Shown: positions 18,132-28,109, counted from the first letter of the stretch. The stretch is 64,000 bases of DNA from Paracoccus sp. S-4012 (GCF_009674885.1 NZ_WKKA01000002.1:248001-312000); one strand, 5' to 3'. The notes: generated from the letters alone by a model not told the origin. Translations and numbers: made by a program.

Positions 18132-18185
18132 GGGTCCGGCCCGCCCGGACCCAAAGGCGCCCCGCTTGCGGGGCGCCTTTCTTTC
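18132..18185. terminator. tandem hairpins, bidirectional terminator of csbD and dnaE2
   Basis: A first hairpin pairs GGGTCCGG (18132-18139) with 18145-18152. A second, stronger one pairs AAAGGCGCCCCGC (18153-18165) with 18168-18180 and is followed by CTTTC. The A's on its left serve as the T-run for the minus strand, so it can stop both csbD (+) and dnaE2 (-). Confidence 0.85.
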
Positions 18186-18193
18186 GTTCCGCC

Positions 18194-21100
18194 TCAATGG
18201 AAGTCCCGGCTCGGGAACAGCGCCTTCGCCTGCTCGCGTGGATGCCGCGTCCCACGCGGGGGCTTGCGAACCCCGCCCTCGTCCGCCCGCGCGTCGATCC
18301 CCTCGCGCAACCGGCCGAGCTGCGGCGATAGGTCCTCGACCGTCTCGGCGATCAGATGCGTGACGATCCCCTCGCGCTGCAGCAGCCCCGTCACCCGCAG
18401 CAGCCGTCCCCCGATCACCGCGGCCCGGAACCGCTGATAGACCCGCGCCCAGACGATCACGTTGGCGTGGCCGGTCTCGTCCTCGAGCGTCAGGAAGATC
18501 ACCCCCGAGGCGGTGCCGGGCCGCTGCCGGGTGATGACGAGGCCGGTGATGGTGTGGCGGCGCAGCGGCGCGCGGGCCAGTTCCGCGCAGGGGCTCATCG
18601 GCCCGATCTCGGCCGTCAGCGGCCGGCGCAGGATCGCCATCGGATGGGCGCGCAGGCTGAGGCGGGTGGAAAGGTAGTCCTCCAGCACCTGCTCGCCGGT
18701 GGACATGGCGGGCAGGCTGACCTCCGGCTCGGGGATCGCCTCGCCGTCGATCGGGTCGGCAAACAGCGGCAGCGGCTTCGGCCCGAGGGCCCGCACCTGC
18801 CAGAGCGCGTCGCGCCGGGCGAGGCCGAGGGCGGCGAAGGCATCCGCCTCGGCCAGGCGCTCCAGCACCGAGGGACGCACCCCGGCCCGGCGCCAGACCG
18901 AGGCGACGTCCGGATAGCCGTTCGCCCGCGCCGCGACGATCCAGTCGGCGTCCTCCTGCCCCAGCCCCTTCACCAGCCGGAAGCCCAAGCGGAGCGCAAG
19001 CGCGCCATCCGGCCGCGGCTCCAGCGTGCAGTCCCAGTGACTCGCCTCGATGCTGACGGGGCGCACCTCCACCCCATGCTCGCGCGCGTCCCGGACCAGC
19101 TGCGCCGGAGCATAGAACCCCATCGGCTGGCTGTTCAGCAGCGCGCAGGTGAAGGCCGCCGGGTGGTGGCGCTTCATCCAGGCGGAGGCGTAGACGAGGA
19201 TCGCGAAGCTGGCGGCATGGCTCTCGGGGAAGCCGTATTCGCCGAAGCCCTCGATCTGGTCGAAGCAGCGGGTGGCGAAGGCGGGATCGTAGCCGCGTTC
19301 CAGCATCCCCTCCATGAAGCGGTCGCGGAAGCCGCCGATGGTGCCCATCTTGCGGAAGGTGGCGAGGCTGCGGCGCAACCGGTCGGCCTCGCCCGGATCG
19401 AAGCCCGCGCCGACCACGGCGATCTGCATCGCCTGCTCCTGAAAGAGCGGGATGCCCTTGGTCCGCCACAGCACCTCGTTGAGTTCGGGCGAGGGGATCA
19501 CCACCGCCTCGCGGCTCTGGCGGCGGGCGAGATAGGGATGGACCATGTCGCCCTGGATCGGGCCGGGGCGGACGATGGCGACCTCGATCACGAGGTCGTA
19601 GAACTCGCGCGGCTGCATCCGCGGCAGGAAGTTCAGCTGCGCCCGGCTCTCGACCTGGAAGACGCCGATGGCGTCGGCGCGGCAGAGCATCTCGTAGACG
19701 GAAGGATCCTCGCGCGGGACCGTGGCGATGCCGTAGCGCGGGCCGCCGTGGCTGGCAATCAGGTCGAACCCCTTGCGCAGCGCCGAGAGCATCCCGAGGC
19801 CGAGGATGTCCACCTTGAGGATGCCGAGCGCGTCGATGTCGTTCTTGTCCCATTCGATGATCGTGCGGTCCTCCATCGCCGCGTTCTCGATCGGGCAGAT
19901 CTCGTCCAACCGGTCCTGGGTGATGACGAAGCCGCCGACATGCTGGCTGAGATGGCGCGGGAAGCCGATGATCTCGCCGATCAGCCGCAGCGTGAGCGCG
20001 AGGCGCGGCTCCTCCGGGTCGAGGCCGAGGCTGCGGATGCGCTCAGGCTCCGGCGGGGCCGAGCCCCAGCCCCAGCCGAGGCCGGCGATGGCGGCGACCG
20101 TGTCGTCCGACAGGCCCATGACCTTGCCGACCTCGCGCACGGCGGCGCGGGTGCGGAAATGGATCACGGTCGCGGTCAGCCCGGCGCGGTGGCGGCCGTA
20201 GGTGCGATAGATGTGCTGGATCACCTCCTCGCGCCGCTCATGCTCGAAATCCACGTCGATGTCGGGCGGCTCGCCGCGCTCCTTCGAGATGAAGCGCTCG
20301 AACACCATCTGCGTGGTGCCGGGCGGCACCTCGGTGATGCCGAGCGCGTAGCAGACGAGCGAGTTCGCGGCCGAGCCGCGTCCCTGGCAGAGGATGCCTT
20401 CCGAGCGGGCGAAACCCATGATGTCGTGGACGGTGAGGAAATAGGGCGCGTAGTTCAGGTCGCGGATGAGGGCGACTTCGCGGTCGAGCTTGGCCTGCAG
20501 ATCGGGCGCGATGCCGCGCGGGAAGCGGCCGGGATCGCGCACGGCCTCGGCGATAAGCCGCTCCAGCCGGATTTGTGCCGGTTCGCCGGCCGAGACCTCG
20601 TCCGGGTACTGGTAGGAGAGTTCGTCAAGCGAGAAGCGGCAGAGGCGCGCAATCGCCATCGTCCGCGCCACCGCCTCGGGGTATTCGGCGAAGACGCGCA
20701 GCATCTCGGCCCCTCGCTTGAGGCGCCGCTCGGCATTCGGCAGCGCGTGGAGGCCGAGGCTGTCCACCGTGCAGCCGAGGCGCATGCAGGAGAGCACATC
20801 GGCCAGCGCCCGCCGCGCGGCGCGGTGCATCAGCACGTCGCCCGCCGCCACCATCGGCAACCCGGTCTCGCGCGCGAGGTCCGCCAGCCGCCGCAGCCGC
20901 GCCCGGTCCTGCCCGTCCCAGCGGGGCACCGCGCCGAGCGAGAGGCGGGAGCGGTGCCGCGCGGCCATGCGGGCGAGCGCGTCGTGGACCGCCCCGGCCT
21001 CGGGCGCGGGCCGGCGCTCTGCGGCCTCGGCGCGGCGCTCCGCGAGGCTGCGGGTGCGCTTCTTCGGCGCCGGCTCGTCAGGGTCTTCGTCCGAAGGCCC

Positions 21101-21655
21101 TGCGGCAATCCTTCGTACGAAGGATTTCGGGGCCTCGCCCGCAGGCGCCAGCGGATCGGGGGGCAGGGCGATCAGCTGCATGCCCTCGGTCCCGGAGACG
21201 ATCTCGGCGAGCCGCAGGTGACACTCGCCCTTCGGCGCCCGGCGCTTGCCGAGGCTGAGAAGCTGCGTCAGCCGGGCATAGCCCGCCCGGTCCATCGGCA
21301 GCGCCAGCCATTCCACCGGACTGTCCAACGCGACCAGCCGCGCGCCGACGATCAGCCGCGGCAGCGCCACCGGGGCGGCGGTCGCAAGCGTCGCCCCCTC
21401 GACCACCGTGCGGGCGCTGTTGTCCAGCGTCCGCTGCCCCGAGATGCGCGGCCCAGGCCCCGCCTCGTCGCGCATCCGCGCCAGCTCCCGCAGCGCCGCA
21501 TGGGCGCGGACCACGCCGGCGAGGCTGTTGCGGTCGGTGATGGCGATGGCGTCGAGGCCGAGTTCCGCCGCGCGCGTGACCAGCTCCTCCGGGTGCGAGG
21601 CCCCGGTGAGGAAGGTGAAGTTGGAGGTGGTGAAGAGCTCCGCATAGGCCGTCAT
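18194..21655 (-). CDS. dnaE2: error-prone DNA polymerase DnaE2 (ImuC)
   Basis: 1153 residues. The N-terminal PHP domain begins YAELFTTSNFTFLTGASHPE and AITDRNSLAGVVRAH. The polymerase core has CQGRGSAANSLVCYALGIT and PDIDVDFEHERREEVIQHIY, which carries the catalytic acidic residues. The OB domain near the end includes TGLVITRQRPGTASGVIFLT. DnaE2 performs damage-induced translesion synthesis and usually acts with ImuA and ImuB. Those two genes are not adjacent here: upstream lies a divergent aminotransferase. A LexA-type box sits 72 bases before the start. Around residues 180-225 the PHP region carries a variable insert that includes a 20-base palindrome. Confidence 0.95.
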   Translation of the reverse strand: MTAYAELFTTSNFTFLTGASHPEELVTRAAELGLDAIAITDRNSLAGVVRAHAALRELARMRDEAGPGPRISGQRTLDNSARTVVEGATLATAAPVALPRLIVGARLVALDSPVEWLALPMDRAGYARLTQLLSLGKRRAPKGECHLRLAEIVSGTEGMQLIALPPDPLAPAGEAPKSFVRRIAAGPSDEDPDEPAPKKRTRSLAERRAEAAERRPAPEAGAVHDALARMAARHRSRLSLGAVPRWDGQDRARLRRLADLARETGLPMVAAGDVLMHRAARRALADVLSCMRLGCTVDSLGLHALPNAERRLKRGAEMLRVFAEYPEAVARTMAIARLCRFSLDELSYQYPDEVSAGEPAQIRLERLIAEAVRDPGRFPRGIAPDLQAKLDREVALIRDLNYAPYFLTVHDIMGFARSEGILCQGRGSAANSLVCYALGITEVPPGTTQMVFERFISKERGEPPDIDVDFEHERREEVIQHIYRTYGRHRAGLTATVIHFRTRAAVREVGKVMGLSDDTVAAIAGLGWGWGSAPPEPERIRSLGLDPEEPRLALTLRLIGEIIGFPRHLSQHVGGFVITQDRLDEICPIENAAMEDRTIIEWDKNDIDALGILKVDILGLGMLSALRKGFDLIASHGGPRYGIATVPREDPSVYEMLCRADAIGVFQVESRAQLNFLPRMQPREFYDLVIEVAIVRPGPIQGDMVHPYLARRQSREAVVIPSPELNEVLWRTKGIPLFQEQAMQIAVVGAGFDPGEADRLRRSLATFRKMGTIGGFRDRFMEGMLERGYDPAFATRCFDQIEGFGEYGFPESHAASFAILVYASAWMKRHHPAAFTCALLNSQPMGFYAPAQLVRDAREHGVEVRPVSIEASHWDCTLEPRPDGALALRLGFRLVKGLGQEDADWIVAARANGYPDVASVWRRAGVRPSVLERLAEADAFAALGLARRDALWQVRALGPKPLPLFADPIDGEAIPEPEVSLPAMSTGEQVLEDYLSTRLSLRAHPMAILRRPLTAEIGPMSPCAELARAPLRRHTITGLVITRQRPGTASGVIFLTLEDETGHANVIVWARVYQRFRAAVIGGRLLRVTGLLQREGIVTHLIAETVEDLSPQLGRLREGIDARADEGGVRKPPRGTRHPREQAKALFPSRDFH
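21107..21126. repeat. 20-base perfect palindrome inside dnaE2
   Basis: AATCCTTCGTACGAAGGATT reads the same on both strands and lies in the coding sequence of dnaE2, where the minus strand encodes KSFVRRI. It sits in a part of the protein that looks like a variable insert. A related ATCCTTC/GAAGGAT hairpin precedes pyrC at 36001-36017, suggesting a dispersed palindromic unit. Confidence 0.7.
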
Positions 21656-21726
21656 CGCCCGACCCCCTGAAGGGCGGCGAATGGGACCGGGGCGGACAAG
21701 GTGGCAGCCATGTCACGATTCGGTTT

Positions 21727-21741
21727 GTTCAACCTTTGTTC
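21727..21741 (-). promoter_or_regulatory. LexA (SOS) box before dnaE2
   Basis: GTTC at 21727-21730 and GTTC at 21738-21741 are separated by seven bases (AACCTTT). This is the direct-repeat LexA box described for alphaproteobacteria including Rhodobacter (GTTC-N7-GTTC, or GAAC-N7-GAAC on the other strand). It is 72 bases upstream of the dnaE2 start and 126 bases upstream of the divergent aminotransferase start. Control of the SOS polymerase is the natural reading. Confidence 0.75.
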
Positions 21742-21766
21742 TACACCATCCCGCTCCCGTGTCTCC

Positions 21767-21829
21767 CTTCTTCTGTCCCGAAATATCCCTCCGGGGGTCC
21801 GGGGGTGGAAAACCCCCGGCTTCGCCGCC
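21767..21829 (-). repeat. GGATATTT hairpin repeat, copy A
   Basis: Read on the minus strand: a hairpin (21799-21806 pairs with 21812-21819), then a G/C stretch, GGATATTT, and GACAGAAGAAGG. It matches copies B (33475) and C (48071), and more loosely D (53676). Here it lies between two divergent genes, in the leader of the aminotransferase, so it is not simply a gene-end terminator. Confidence 0.75.
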
Positions 21830-21866
21830 CTTGCACCGCCCCCGCCTTTCCGCTTCCCTCCGCGGC

Positions 21867-22967
21867 ATGGACCGCCTCCGCTTCGCCCCGATCCCCGCCA
21901 CCCTGCCGGCCACGGTGCCCTTCACCGGCCCCGAGACGCTCGAGCGGCAACAGGGCCACCCGTTCCGCGCCCGCCTCGGCGCGAACGAGAACGGCTTCGG
22001 TCCCTCGCCCAAGGCCGTGGCCGCGATGCAGGCGGCGGCGGGGGAGGTGTGGAAATACGGCGATCCCGACAACCATGACCTCCGCGAGGCGCTTGCGGCC
22101 CGGCTGGGCGCGGCGGCGGCGAACGTGATGCCGGGCGAGGGGATCGACGGGCTGCTCGGCCTCGCGGTGCGGCTGTTCATGGCGCCGGGCGAGACGGTCG
22201 TGACCTCGGACGGCGCCTATCCGACCTTCAACTACCACGTCGCCGGCTTCGGCGGGGCGCTGTCGAAGGTGCCCTATCGCCACGATGCCGAGGACCCCGA
22301 GGCGCTGACCGCCCGCGCGGCCGCGACCGGCGCGCGGCTGATCTACCTCGCCAATCCCGACAACCCGATGGGCTCATGGCAGCCGTGCGGACGAATCGAG
22401 GCGATGCTGGAGGCACTGCCCGCGGGGACGCTCCTGCTGCTGGACGAGGCCTATGCCGACTTCCTGCCGCCCGAGGCCCTGCCGCAGATCGACCCCGAAG
22501 ACCCCCGCGTGCTGCGCTTCCGCACCTTCTCCAAGGCCTACGGCATGGCCGGCGCGCGGGTCGGCTACGCCATCGGTCCGGCGGCGGCCATCGCGGGCTT
22601 CGACCGCATCCGCAACCATTTCGGCATCAACCGGATCGCGCAGGCAGGCGCGCTTGCGGCGCTTTCCAACGCGGACTGGCTCGACGCGACCCGCGACAAG
22701 GTCGCCGCCGCACGCGAGCGGATCACGGGGATCGGGGCGGCGAACGGGCTGACGGCGCTCCCCTCGGCCACCAACTTCGTCGCGCTCGACACCGGCCGCG
22801 ACGGCGGGTTCTCGCGCCGCCTGGTTGCCGCCCTCGCCGCGCGCGGGGTGTTCGTGCGGATGCCGGGCACAGGGCCCCTCGACCGCTGCATCCGCGTCAG
22901 CTGCGGGCCTGAGGCGGAGCTGGCGCTCTTCGAGGCGGCGCTGCCGGAGGCTCTCGCGGAAACCTAG
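21867..22967 (+). CDS. HisC-like pyridoxal-phosphate aminotransferase (class I/II)
   Basis: 366 residues from the ATG at 21867 ([10 protein letters not shown]); the frame is open further upstream, but that part crosses the repeat and LexA box. It has [18 protein letters not shown], the PLP-contact regions [11 protein letters not shown] and [12 protein letters not shown], and Lys223 in [20 protein letters not shown], which would form the Schiff base. It resembles histidinol-phosphate aminotransferase, but many Rhodobacteraceae paralogues exist whose substrates are aromatic or other amino acids. It stands alone, away from other his genes. Its stop overlaps the valS stop (CTAG at 22964-22967). 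Confidence 0.85.
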   Translation: MDRLRFAPIPATLPATVPFTGPETLERQQGHPFRARLGANENGFGPSPKAVAAMQAAAGEVWKYGDPDNHDLREALAARLGAAAANVMPGEGIDGLLGLAVRLFMAPGETVVTSDGAYPTFNYHVAGFGGALSKVPYRHDAEDPEALTARAAATGARLIYLANPDNPMGSWQPCGRIEAMLEALPAGTLLLLDEAYADFLPPEALPQIDPEDPRVLRFRTFSKAYGMAGARVGYAIGPAAAIAGFDRIRNHFGINRIAQAGALAALSNADWLDATRDKVAAARERITGIGAANGLTALPSATNFVALDTGRDGGFSRRLVAALAARGVFVRMPGTGPLDRCIRVSCGPEAELALFEAALPEALAET

Positions 22968-25900
22968 AGCGCCGCCAACTGCGCCAGGGCCGCGCGGGTG
23001 CGGGCGATCTCCTCGTCCAAGGCGGCCAGTTTCTCGCGCGTCTCCTCGATCACCTCGGGATCGGCGCTTTCCACGAAGCGGGGATTGTCGAGCCGCTTCC
23101 GCAGGCCCTCGGCGTCCTTGACCGTCCGCGCCAACTGCTTCTCCAGCCGCGCGGTCTCGGCCGCGGCGTCGATCACGTCGCCCACCGGCAGCGCAAAGCT
23201 GGCGCCGGGGGCGCTCACCGCGATGGTCCCGCGCTCGGCGGCGCCGTCACGGGCCGGGTTCACCCGCGCCAGCCGCTCGATCAGCGGCGCGTTGGCGGCA
23301 AGCGCCGCGCGGGCCGCGGCATCCGCCTCGGTCACGATCAGGTCGAGCTTCGCCGCCGCCGGAACGCCAAGCTGCGCGCGGGCCGAGCGGATGGCGTCGA
23401 TCAGCGCGATGACCCAGTTCATCTCGCGGTCGGCGGCCTCGTCGATCGCCTCCGCCTCGGGCCAAGGTCCGAGCGCCAGCATCCGCTCGCGCCCGGCGGT
23501 CAGCGCCCAGAGTTCCTCGGTCACGAAGGGCATGACCGGATGCAGCAGCGCGAAGGTCCGGTCGAGGACGAAACCCATCGTCGCCCGCGTCTCCGCCGCC
23601 GCCTCGCCGTCGAAGAGGGGCTTCGCCGCCTCGACATACCAGTCGCAGAGCTTGCCCCAGGTGAAGGCGTAGAGCGCCCCGGCCGCCTCGTTGAAGCGGA
23701 ACGCCCCGAGCGCCTCGTCCACCTGCCGGGTGACGCGTGACAGCTCGCCCAGAATCCAGCGGTTGACCGTATGCGACGGCTGCGGCCGCGCCGCGCCGCC
23801 CGTGACGCCGTTCATCTGCGCGAAGCGGGTCGCGTTCCACAGCTTCGTGACGAAGTTCCGGCTGCCCTCGACGTGCTTCGGCCCCAGCTTCGGGTCGCGC
23901 CCCATCGCCGCCATCGAGGTCAGCGTGAAGCGCAGCGCGTCGGCACCATAGGCGTCCACCAACGTCAGCGGGTCGATGACGTTGCCCTTGGACTTCGACA
24001 TCTTCGCGCCTTTCTCGTCCCGGACGAGGCCGTGGACATAGACCTGGCGGAAGGGCACCTCGTCCACGATGGCGAGCTGCATCATCATCATCCGGGCGAC
24101 CCAGAAGAACAGGATATCGAAGCCCGTCACCAGCACGTCGGTCGGGAAGTAGCGGCGCAGTTCCTCGGTATCCTCGGGCCAGCCCAGCGTTCCGATCGGC
24201 CAGAGGCCGGAGGAGAACCAGGTGTCGAGCACGTCGGGGTCGCGCCAGACGGGATAGACCAGATGCGTCGGGTCCTGGCTCGTCTCGTATTCGGCGAGGC
24301 TCGCGGCGAAGCGGTGGATCGCCTCGGCGCGGTCGGCGACCTCGACCACCTGGGCCGCGCTGATCGGCGCGGGCTGCGGGGCGAGTTCGTCGATGAAGCG
24401 GTCGCGGACCTCGTCGAAGCTGAGCGCGGCGCGGTGGATCTGGCCGGGGCGGACCAGCCGGTCCTCGTTCAGCAGGCGGAACATCTCGGACGGGTCGATC
24501 TGGCCGTCGCCCTCATCGTCCCGGTAGCCCCCGGCCTCGAGGTCGAGGCCATACCAGACCGGGATCTGGTGGCCCCACCAGAGTTGCCGGCTGATGCACC
24601 AGGGCTCGATGTTCTCGAGCCAGTGGAAATAGACCTTGGCGTGGCTCTCGGGGACGATCTCGGTGCGGCCGTCGCGGACCGCGTCGATGGCGGGCTGCAC
24701 GATCCGCGCGGTGTCCACGAACCACTGGTCGGTCAGCATCGGCTCGATCACCACCTTCGAGCGGTCGCCGAAGGGCTGCATGATCTTGCGCCGCTCAACC
24801 CACGGGTTGCCCTCGGCATCGGTGACGGCCAGGCCCTCGGCGGTGATTTCCTCCACCACGGCGCGGCGGGCGTCGAGGCGGTCGAGGCCGCGCAGGGCCT
24901 CGGGCACGAGGTTAACGGCGGACACGTCGCCCACGTCCTCGCCCCGTGCCGCGCGGGTGGCGATCTCGGCGGACTCGGCGTAGCTCAGGCCATCGGTCCG
25001 CATCCGCGCGCGGCCATCCATCAGCACATAGAGCGGGATGCCGTTCCGCCTTGCCACGGCGTAGTCGTTGAAGTCATGCGCGCCCGTGATCTTGACCGCG
25101 CCCGAGCCGAAGGTCGGGTCCGGGTAGTCGTCGGTGATGATCGGGATCAGGCGGCGGCTCTCCTTCGGCCCCACGGGGATCTCGCAGAGCCTGCCCACGA
25201 TCGGCGCATAGCGCGCGTCCGAGGGGTGGACCGCCACGGCGCCGTCGCCAAGCATCGTCTCGGGCCGGGTCGTGGCGATGGAGATGTAGTCGCGGGTCTC
25301 GCGCAGCGTGACGTTCCCGTCCGCGTCACGCTCGACGTATTCATAGGTTTCGCCGCCGGCCAGCGGATACTTGAAGTGCCACATCTGGCCGTCGGTCTCG
25401 ATGTTCTCGACCTCGAGGTCGCTGATGGCGGTCTCGAAATGCGGGTCCCAGTTCACCAGCCGCTTGCCGCGATAGATCAGGCCCTGATCGTGCATCGCGA
25501 TGAAGACCCGCAGCACCGCGTCGTGGAAGCCCGCATCCATCGTGAAGCGGTTGCGCGACCAGTCGCAGGAGGCGCCGAGGCGCTTCAGCTGGTGCATGAT
25601 CGCGTCGCCCGACTGCTCCTTCCACTCCCAGACCTTCTCGATAAAGGCCTCGCGGCCGATCTCGCGGCGGCCCGGCTGACCGGCCTCGGCCATCCGCCGC
25701 TCGACCACCATCTGCGTGGCGATGCCGGCGTGATCCTGGCCCGGCTGCCACAGCACGTCATGGCCGCGCATCCGGTGCCAGCGGACGAGGATGTCTTGCA
25801 GCGTGCTGTTGAAGGCGTGGCCGATATGCAGGCTGCCGGTGACGTTCGGCGGCGGGATCACGACCGAGAAGGCGGGGGCGTTCGGCCTGGCGCCGGCACC

Positions 25901-25984
25901 GGCGCGGAAGGCGCCCGCGGCCTCCCATGCGCGCGCGATGCGCTCCTCGGCGGCGGCGGCGTCGAAGGTCTTGTCCATGCTCAT
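22964..25984 (-). CDS. valS: valyl-tRNA synthetase
   Basis: 1006 residues from the ATG at 25984 (MSMDKTF), longer than many bacterial ValRS. The class I signatures are [12 protein letters not shown] (HIGH) and [15 protein letters not shown] (KMSKS). The CP1 editing domain contains [10 protein letters not shown] and the Thr/Asp region [12 protein letters not shown]. The C-terminal coiled-coil tRNA arm is the helical stretch [20 protein letters not shown]. Between [10 protein letters not shown] and [11 protein letters not shown] there is a segment of about 100 residues that includes [18 protein letters not shown], resembling an EF-hand loop. It converges on the aminotransferase with overlapping stop codons. 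Confidence 0.97.
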   Translation of the reverse strand: MSMDKTFDAAAAEERIARAWEAAGAFRAGAGARPNAPAFSVVIPPPNVTGSLHIGHAFNSTLQDILVRWHRMRGHDVLWQPGQDHAGIATQMVVERRMAEAGQPGRREIGREAFIEKVWEWKEQSGDAIMHQLKRLGASCDWSRNRFTMDAGFHDAVLRVFIAMHDQGLIYRGKRLVNWDPHFETAISDLEVENIETDGQMWHFKYPLAGGETYEYVERDADGNVTLRETRDYISIATTRPETMLGDGAVAVHPSDARYAPIVGRLCEIPVGPKESRRLIPIITDDYPDPTFGSGAVKITGAHDFNDYAVARRNGIPLYVLMDGRARMRTDGLSYAESAEIATRAARGEDVGDVSAVNLVPEALRGLDRLDARRAVVEEITAEGLAVTDAEGNPWVERRKIMQPFGDRSKVVIEPMLTDQWFVDTARIVQPAIDAVRDGRTEIVPESHAKVYFHWLENIEPWCISRQLWWGHQIPVWYGLDLEAGGYRDDEGDGQIDPSEMFRLLNEDRLVRPGQIHRAALSFDEVRDRFIDELAPQPAPISAAQVVEVADRAEAIHRFAASLAEYETSQDPTHLVYPVWRDPDVLDTWFSSGLWPIGTLGWPEDTEELRRYFPTDVLVTGFDILFFWVARMMMMQLAIVDEVPFRQVYVHGLVRDEKGAKMSKSKGNVIDPLTLVDAYGADALRFTLTSMAAMGRDPKLGPKHVEGSRNFVTKLWNATRFAQMNGVTGGAARPQPSHTVNRWILGELSRVTRQVDEALGAFRFNEAAGALYAFTWGKLCDWYVEAAKPLFDGEAAAETRATMGFVLDRTFALLHPVMPFVTEELWALTAGRERMLALGPWPEAEAIDEAADREMNWVIALIDAIRSARAQLGVPAAAKLDLIVTEADAAARAALAANAPLIERLARVNPARDGAAERGTIAVSAPGASFALPVGDVIDAAAETARLEKQLARTVKDAEGLRKRLDNPRFVESADPEVIEETREKLAALDEEIARTRAALAQLAAL

Positions 25985-26051
25985 CGTCTGGTCCTCGCGG
26001 GGTCGCGGACGGTCTAGCGGCTGCGCGGGCGAAGGCCAAGCGGGCCGCGTG

Positions 26052-27176
26052 TCAGCCGTCGAGCCGCCCCAGCAGCGCCTGCGCCTCGGCATTCCTCGGC
26101 CATTCGTTCAGCGCGCGCGAGAGGCTGCGCCGTGCCGCATCGCTGCGCCCGGCGTCGAGCGCCGCCGCCGCCTCGCGCAGCGACTCGGCCGAGCGCAGGC
26201 GACCGAGGTCGCGGACCAGTTGCAGGACCATCGCCGCGCGGCGGTCCTCGGCTTCATCCCCGTCATCCTCCGCAGCCGCGCGCTCCTCCGGCAGCACCGG
26301 CGTCATGTCGCGGCCCATCCGCTCGGAGAGCCAGGCGATGTCGTCGCGGTTCGCCTCGATCATCGCCGCCAGCGTCTCGCGCGGCAGGCCGAAGCGGCCG
26401 CCGCCGCTAAGATACGGGCGCAGGTAGCGCTCGACGAACCAGCGGCCGATGGGGTCGCTTCCCCGCGCCTGCCGCTGCATCCGGTCGAGGAAATCCGTCG
26501 CCTCGGCGCTCAGCGAGGGGTTCGCCCGCACCTCCTCCACATCCGCCGCCAGCTCCGCCGGGATGCCCGCCGCATCAAGGAAATCCGCCAGCAGCGAGCC
26601 GCCCGCGAACCCCGCCGGATCGAACAGACGCAGCTCCGCCTCGGCCTCGGGAAAGAGCGTCAGCACCGGCTCCATCAGCGCGCGGTAGGAGGTATTCCCC
26701 GTCTCCGCCTCGGCCCTGGGCTGGGTCTTGGTGCGCTGCTGCACGAGGCTGTTCCACCAGTCGAGCGGCGGGCGGACGTAGATCACGATCCTGAGCCGGT
26801 CGAAGCCCGCCGCCAGCACCGCGGCCCGCAGGCGGCCGCGCCCGTCCTCGGGGCGCGGGGCGCGCGCCTTGCCAGGGCCCTTCACGCGCCCCATCCCCTC
26901 GGCCGAAAGCACGGTGAAGGCGGCGGGCCGGGCGAGGCAGGCGCGCAGGCTGGCCTCGATCGCGTTGTCCGAGCCATAGCGCGCCCGGAGGTGGCCGGGC
27001 ATGCGCTTCTCGCAATACGGCCGCGAGAGCGCCTTCAGCGGCTCGCTGTGGTTCGGTCCGATGTCCCAGTAGACCAGCCCGCGCGCGGCCAGCCGATCAC
27101 GGGCGGCGTAGAGGCTGCGCTGGATCGAACTCGAGCCGCATTTCGGCAGCCCGGCATGGAGGATCAGGGTCCGCAT
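26052..27176 (-). CDS. sulfotransferase-like P-loop protein
   Basis: 374 residues. The N-terminus [20 protein letters not shown] (residues 3-22) is the PAPS 5'-phosphosulfate-binding loop of sulfotransferases. A plausible 3'-phosphate-binding region follows near [19 protein letters not shown]. The last 70 residues ([22 protein letters not shown]) look like a TPR-type helical pair. The acceptor is unknown; carbohydrate or lipid sulfation is typical. The gene ends 67 bases before valS on the same strand. Confidence 0.75.
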   Translation of the reverse strand: MRTLILHAGLPKCGSSSIQRSLYAARDRLAARGLVYWDIGPNHSEPLKALSRPYCEKRMPGHLRARYGSDNAIEASLRACLARPAAFTVLSAEGMGRVKGPGKARAPRPEDGRGRLRAAVLAAGFDRLRIVIYVRPPLDWWNSLVQQRTKTQPRAEAETGNTSYRALMEPVLTLFPEAEAELRLFDPAGFAGGSLLADFLDAAGIPAELAADVEEVRANPSLSAEATDFLDRMQRQARGSDPIGRWFVERYLRPYLSGGGRFGLPRETLAAMIEANRDDIAWLSERMGRDMTPVLPEERAAAEDDGDEAEDRRAAMVLQLVRDLGRLRSAESLREAAAALDAGRSDAARRSLSRALNEWPRNAEAQALLGRLDG

Positions 27177-27192
27177 GCCCCTTCCCCCGTGT

Positions 27193-27825
27193 TCAGTTGA
27201 CGGCCACGTTCCCCGCCCGCGTCAGCTGCCCGTGCTGGCGCAGCAGGACGTCGTGGTTGTTGGCCGGGTCGCCGTCCATGTGGCGGCGCGAGGTCACGCC
27301 GGGCAGGCTCAGGAACCAGTTGCGCAGCTTCAGCGGCGCCAGCGTCGAGGGCGCGCCCTCGAAGCCCGGCACCCGGCGCAGCACCGTCGCGGTGTCCCGG
27401 GCGCAGAAACCTTGTGAGCCCGCGCCTTGCGCCTCCGCCGAGCGGATCATCGCGTCGGCGATCTCGCGCGTGACCGGGATGCTGTCCTCGGCCACCCAGT
27501 AGGTCTCGCGGGCGTGGTAGTCGAGGTAGAACGCCTTGAAGTTGTCGGTGATGCCGTAGAGCACGTCGTTGCGCTCGGGGATATGCGGGTGCTGCCAGCT
27601 TCCGGCCGGGTCGTAGATCACCCGCTGGCTGCCGTTGATCATCAGCCCCGAATGCGCCCCCTCGCCGCGCGGGATGCCGATGACGGTCAGCAGCGTGACC
27701 GAGGGCGGGGCGTCCGAGACGAAGCGCGCGGCGCGGACGGCCTCGTCGGGGGCCCAGACGGACTCGCCGCAGGCGGCAAGCGCGGCGGTGGCGGCGCCCA
27801 GCGTCAGGAAGGTGCGGCGTTGCAT
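27193..27825 (-). CDS. lipoprotein of unknown function
   Basis: 210 residues. The signal is MQRRTFLTLGAATAALAACG: a lipobox (LAAC, Cys19) with a twin-arginine-like RRTFL, so export by Tat is possible. The mature part has SVTLLTVIGIPRGEGAHSGL, INGSQRVIYDPAGSWQHPHI and YLDYHARETYWVAEDSIPVT. This resembles envelope proteins with an NlpC/P60- or DUF4105-like core, but I cannot assign a family with confidence. The C-terminal pattern DGDPANNHDVLLRQ looks conserved. It sits between cox IV and the sulfotransferase. Confidence 0.7.
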   Translation of the reverse strand: MQRRTFLTLGAATAALAACGESVWAPDEAVRAARFVSDAPPSVTLLTVIGIPRGEGAHSGLMINGSQRVIYDPAGSWQHPHIPERNDVLYGITDNFKAFYLDYHARETYWVAEDSIPVTREIADAMIRSAEAQGAGSQGFCARDTATVLRRVPGFEGAPSTLAPLKLRNWFLSLPGVTSRRHMDGDPANNHDVLLRQHGQLTRAGNVAVN

Positions 27826-27853
27826 TGGCGGTCCTCTGCGGCGGCGGCCGGCG

Positions 27854-28039
27854 TCAGGCGTTGACCAGCGCCAGGAAGATCAGCGTGAGAATGGAGATCA
27901 CCGCGCTCCAGGTCAGGACCTTGATGAAGCCGTGGAAGGTCTTGTCCTGCCGGGTGGCGTCCATCGTGCCGTGGACATGCCCGCCTGCGGGCGCATCGCG
28001 GCGGGTGGTGGTCGTCGTCGTGGTGGTCGTGGTCGCCAT
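27854..28039 (-). CDS. aa3-type cytochrome c oxidase subunit IV with a poly-threonine N-terminus
   Basis: 61 residues from the ATG at 28039. HVHGTMDATRQDKTFHGFIK followed by one membrane helix (VLTWSAVISILTLIFLALV) is the small alphaproteobacterial subunit IV of the aa3 cytochrome oxidase, located in the inner membrane. The N-terminus is unusual: MA is followed by ten consecutive Thr, encoded by alternating ACC/ACG codons, then RRDAPAGG. The tract is the kind of simple repeat that can change length by slippage. The other oxidase genes are not in the window. Confidence 0.88.
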   Translation of the reverse strand: MATTTTTTTTTTRRDAPAGGHVHGTMDATRQDKTFHGFIKVLTWSAVISILTLIFLALVNA

Positions 28040-28109
28040 CTCGTCCCTCGCCTCAGGCAATCGTCGCGTCGCGGTCGGCCTCAGGGATTAGCCGAACTGG
28101 TCCGGCCTG

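Noticed and set aside
18356..21670. A plus-strand reading frame of about 1100 codons opposite dnaE2
   Set aside because: It is exactly antisense to a complete, motif-bearing DnaE2, and its product is rich in Arg/Gly/His/Ala without any domain; such shadows are expected at this GC content.
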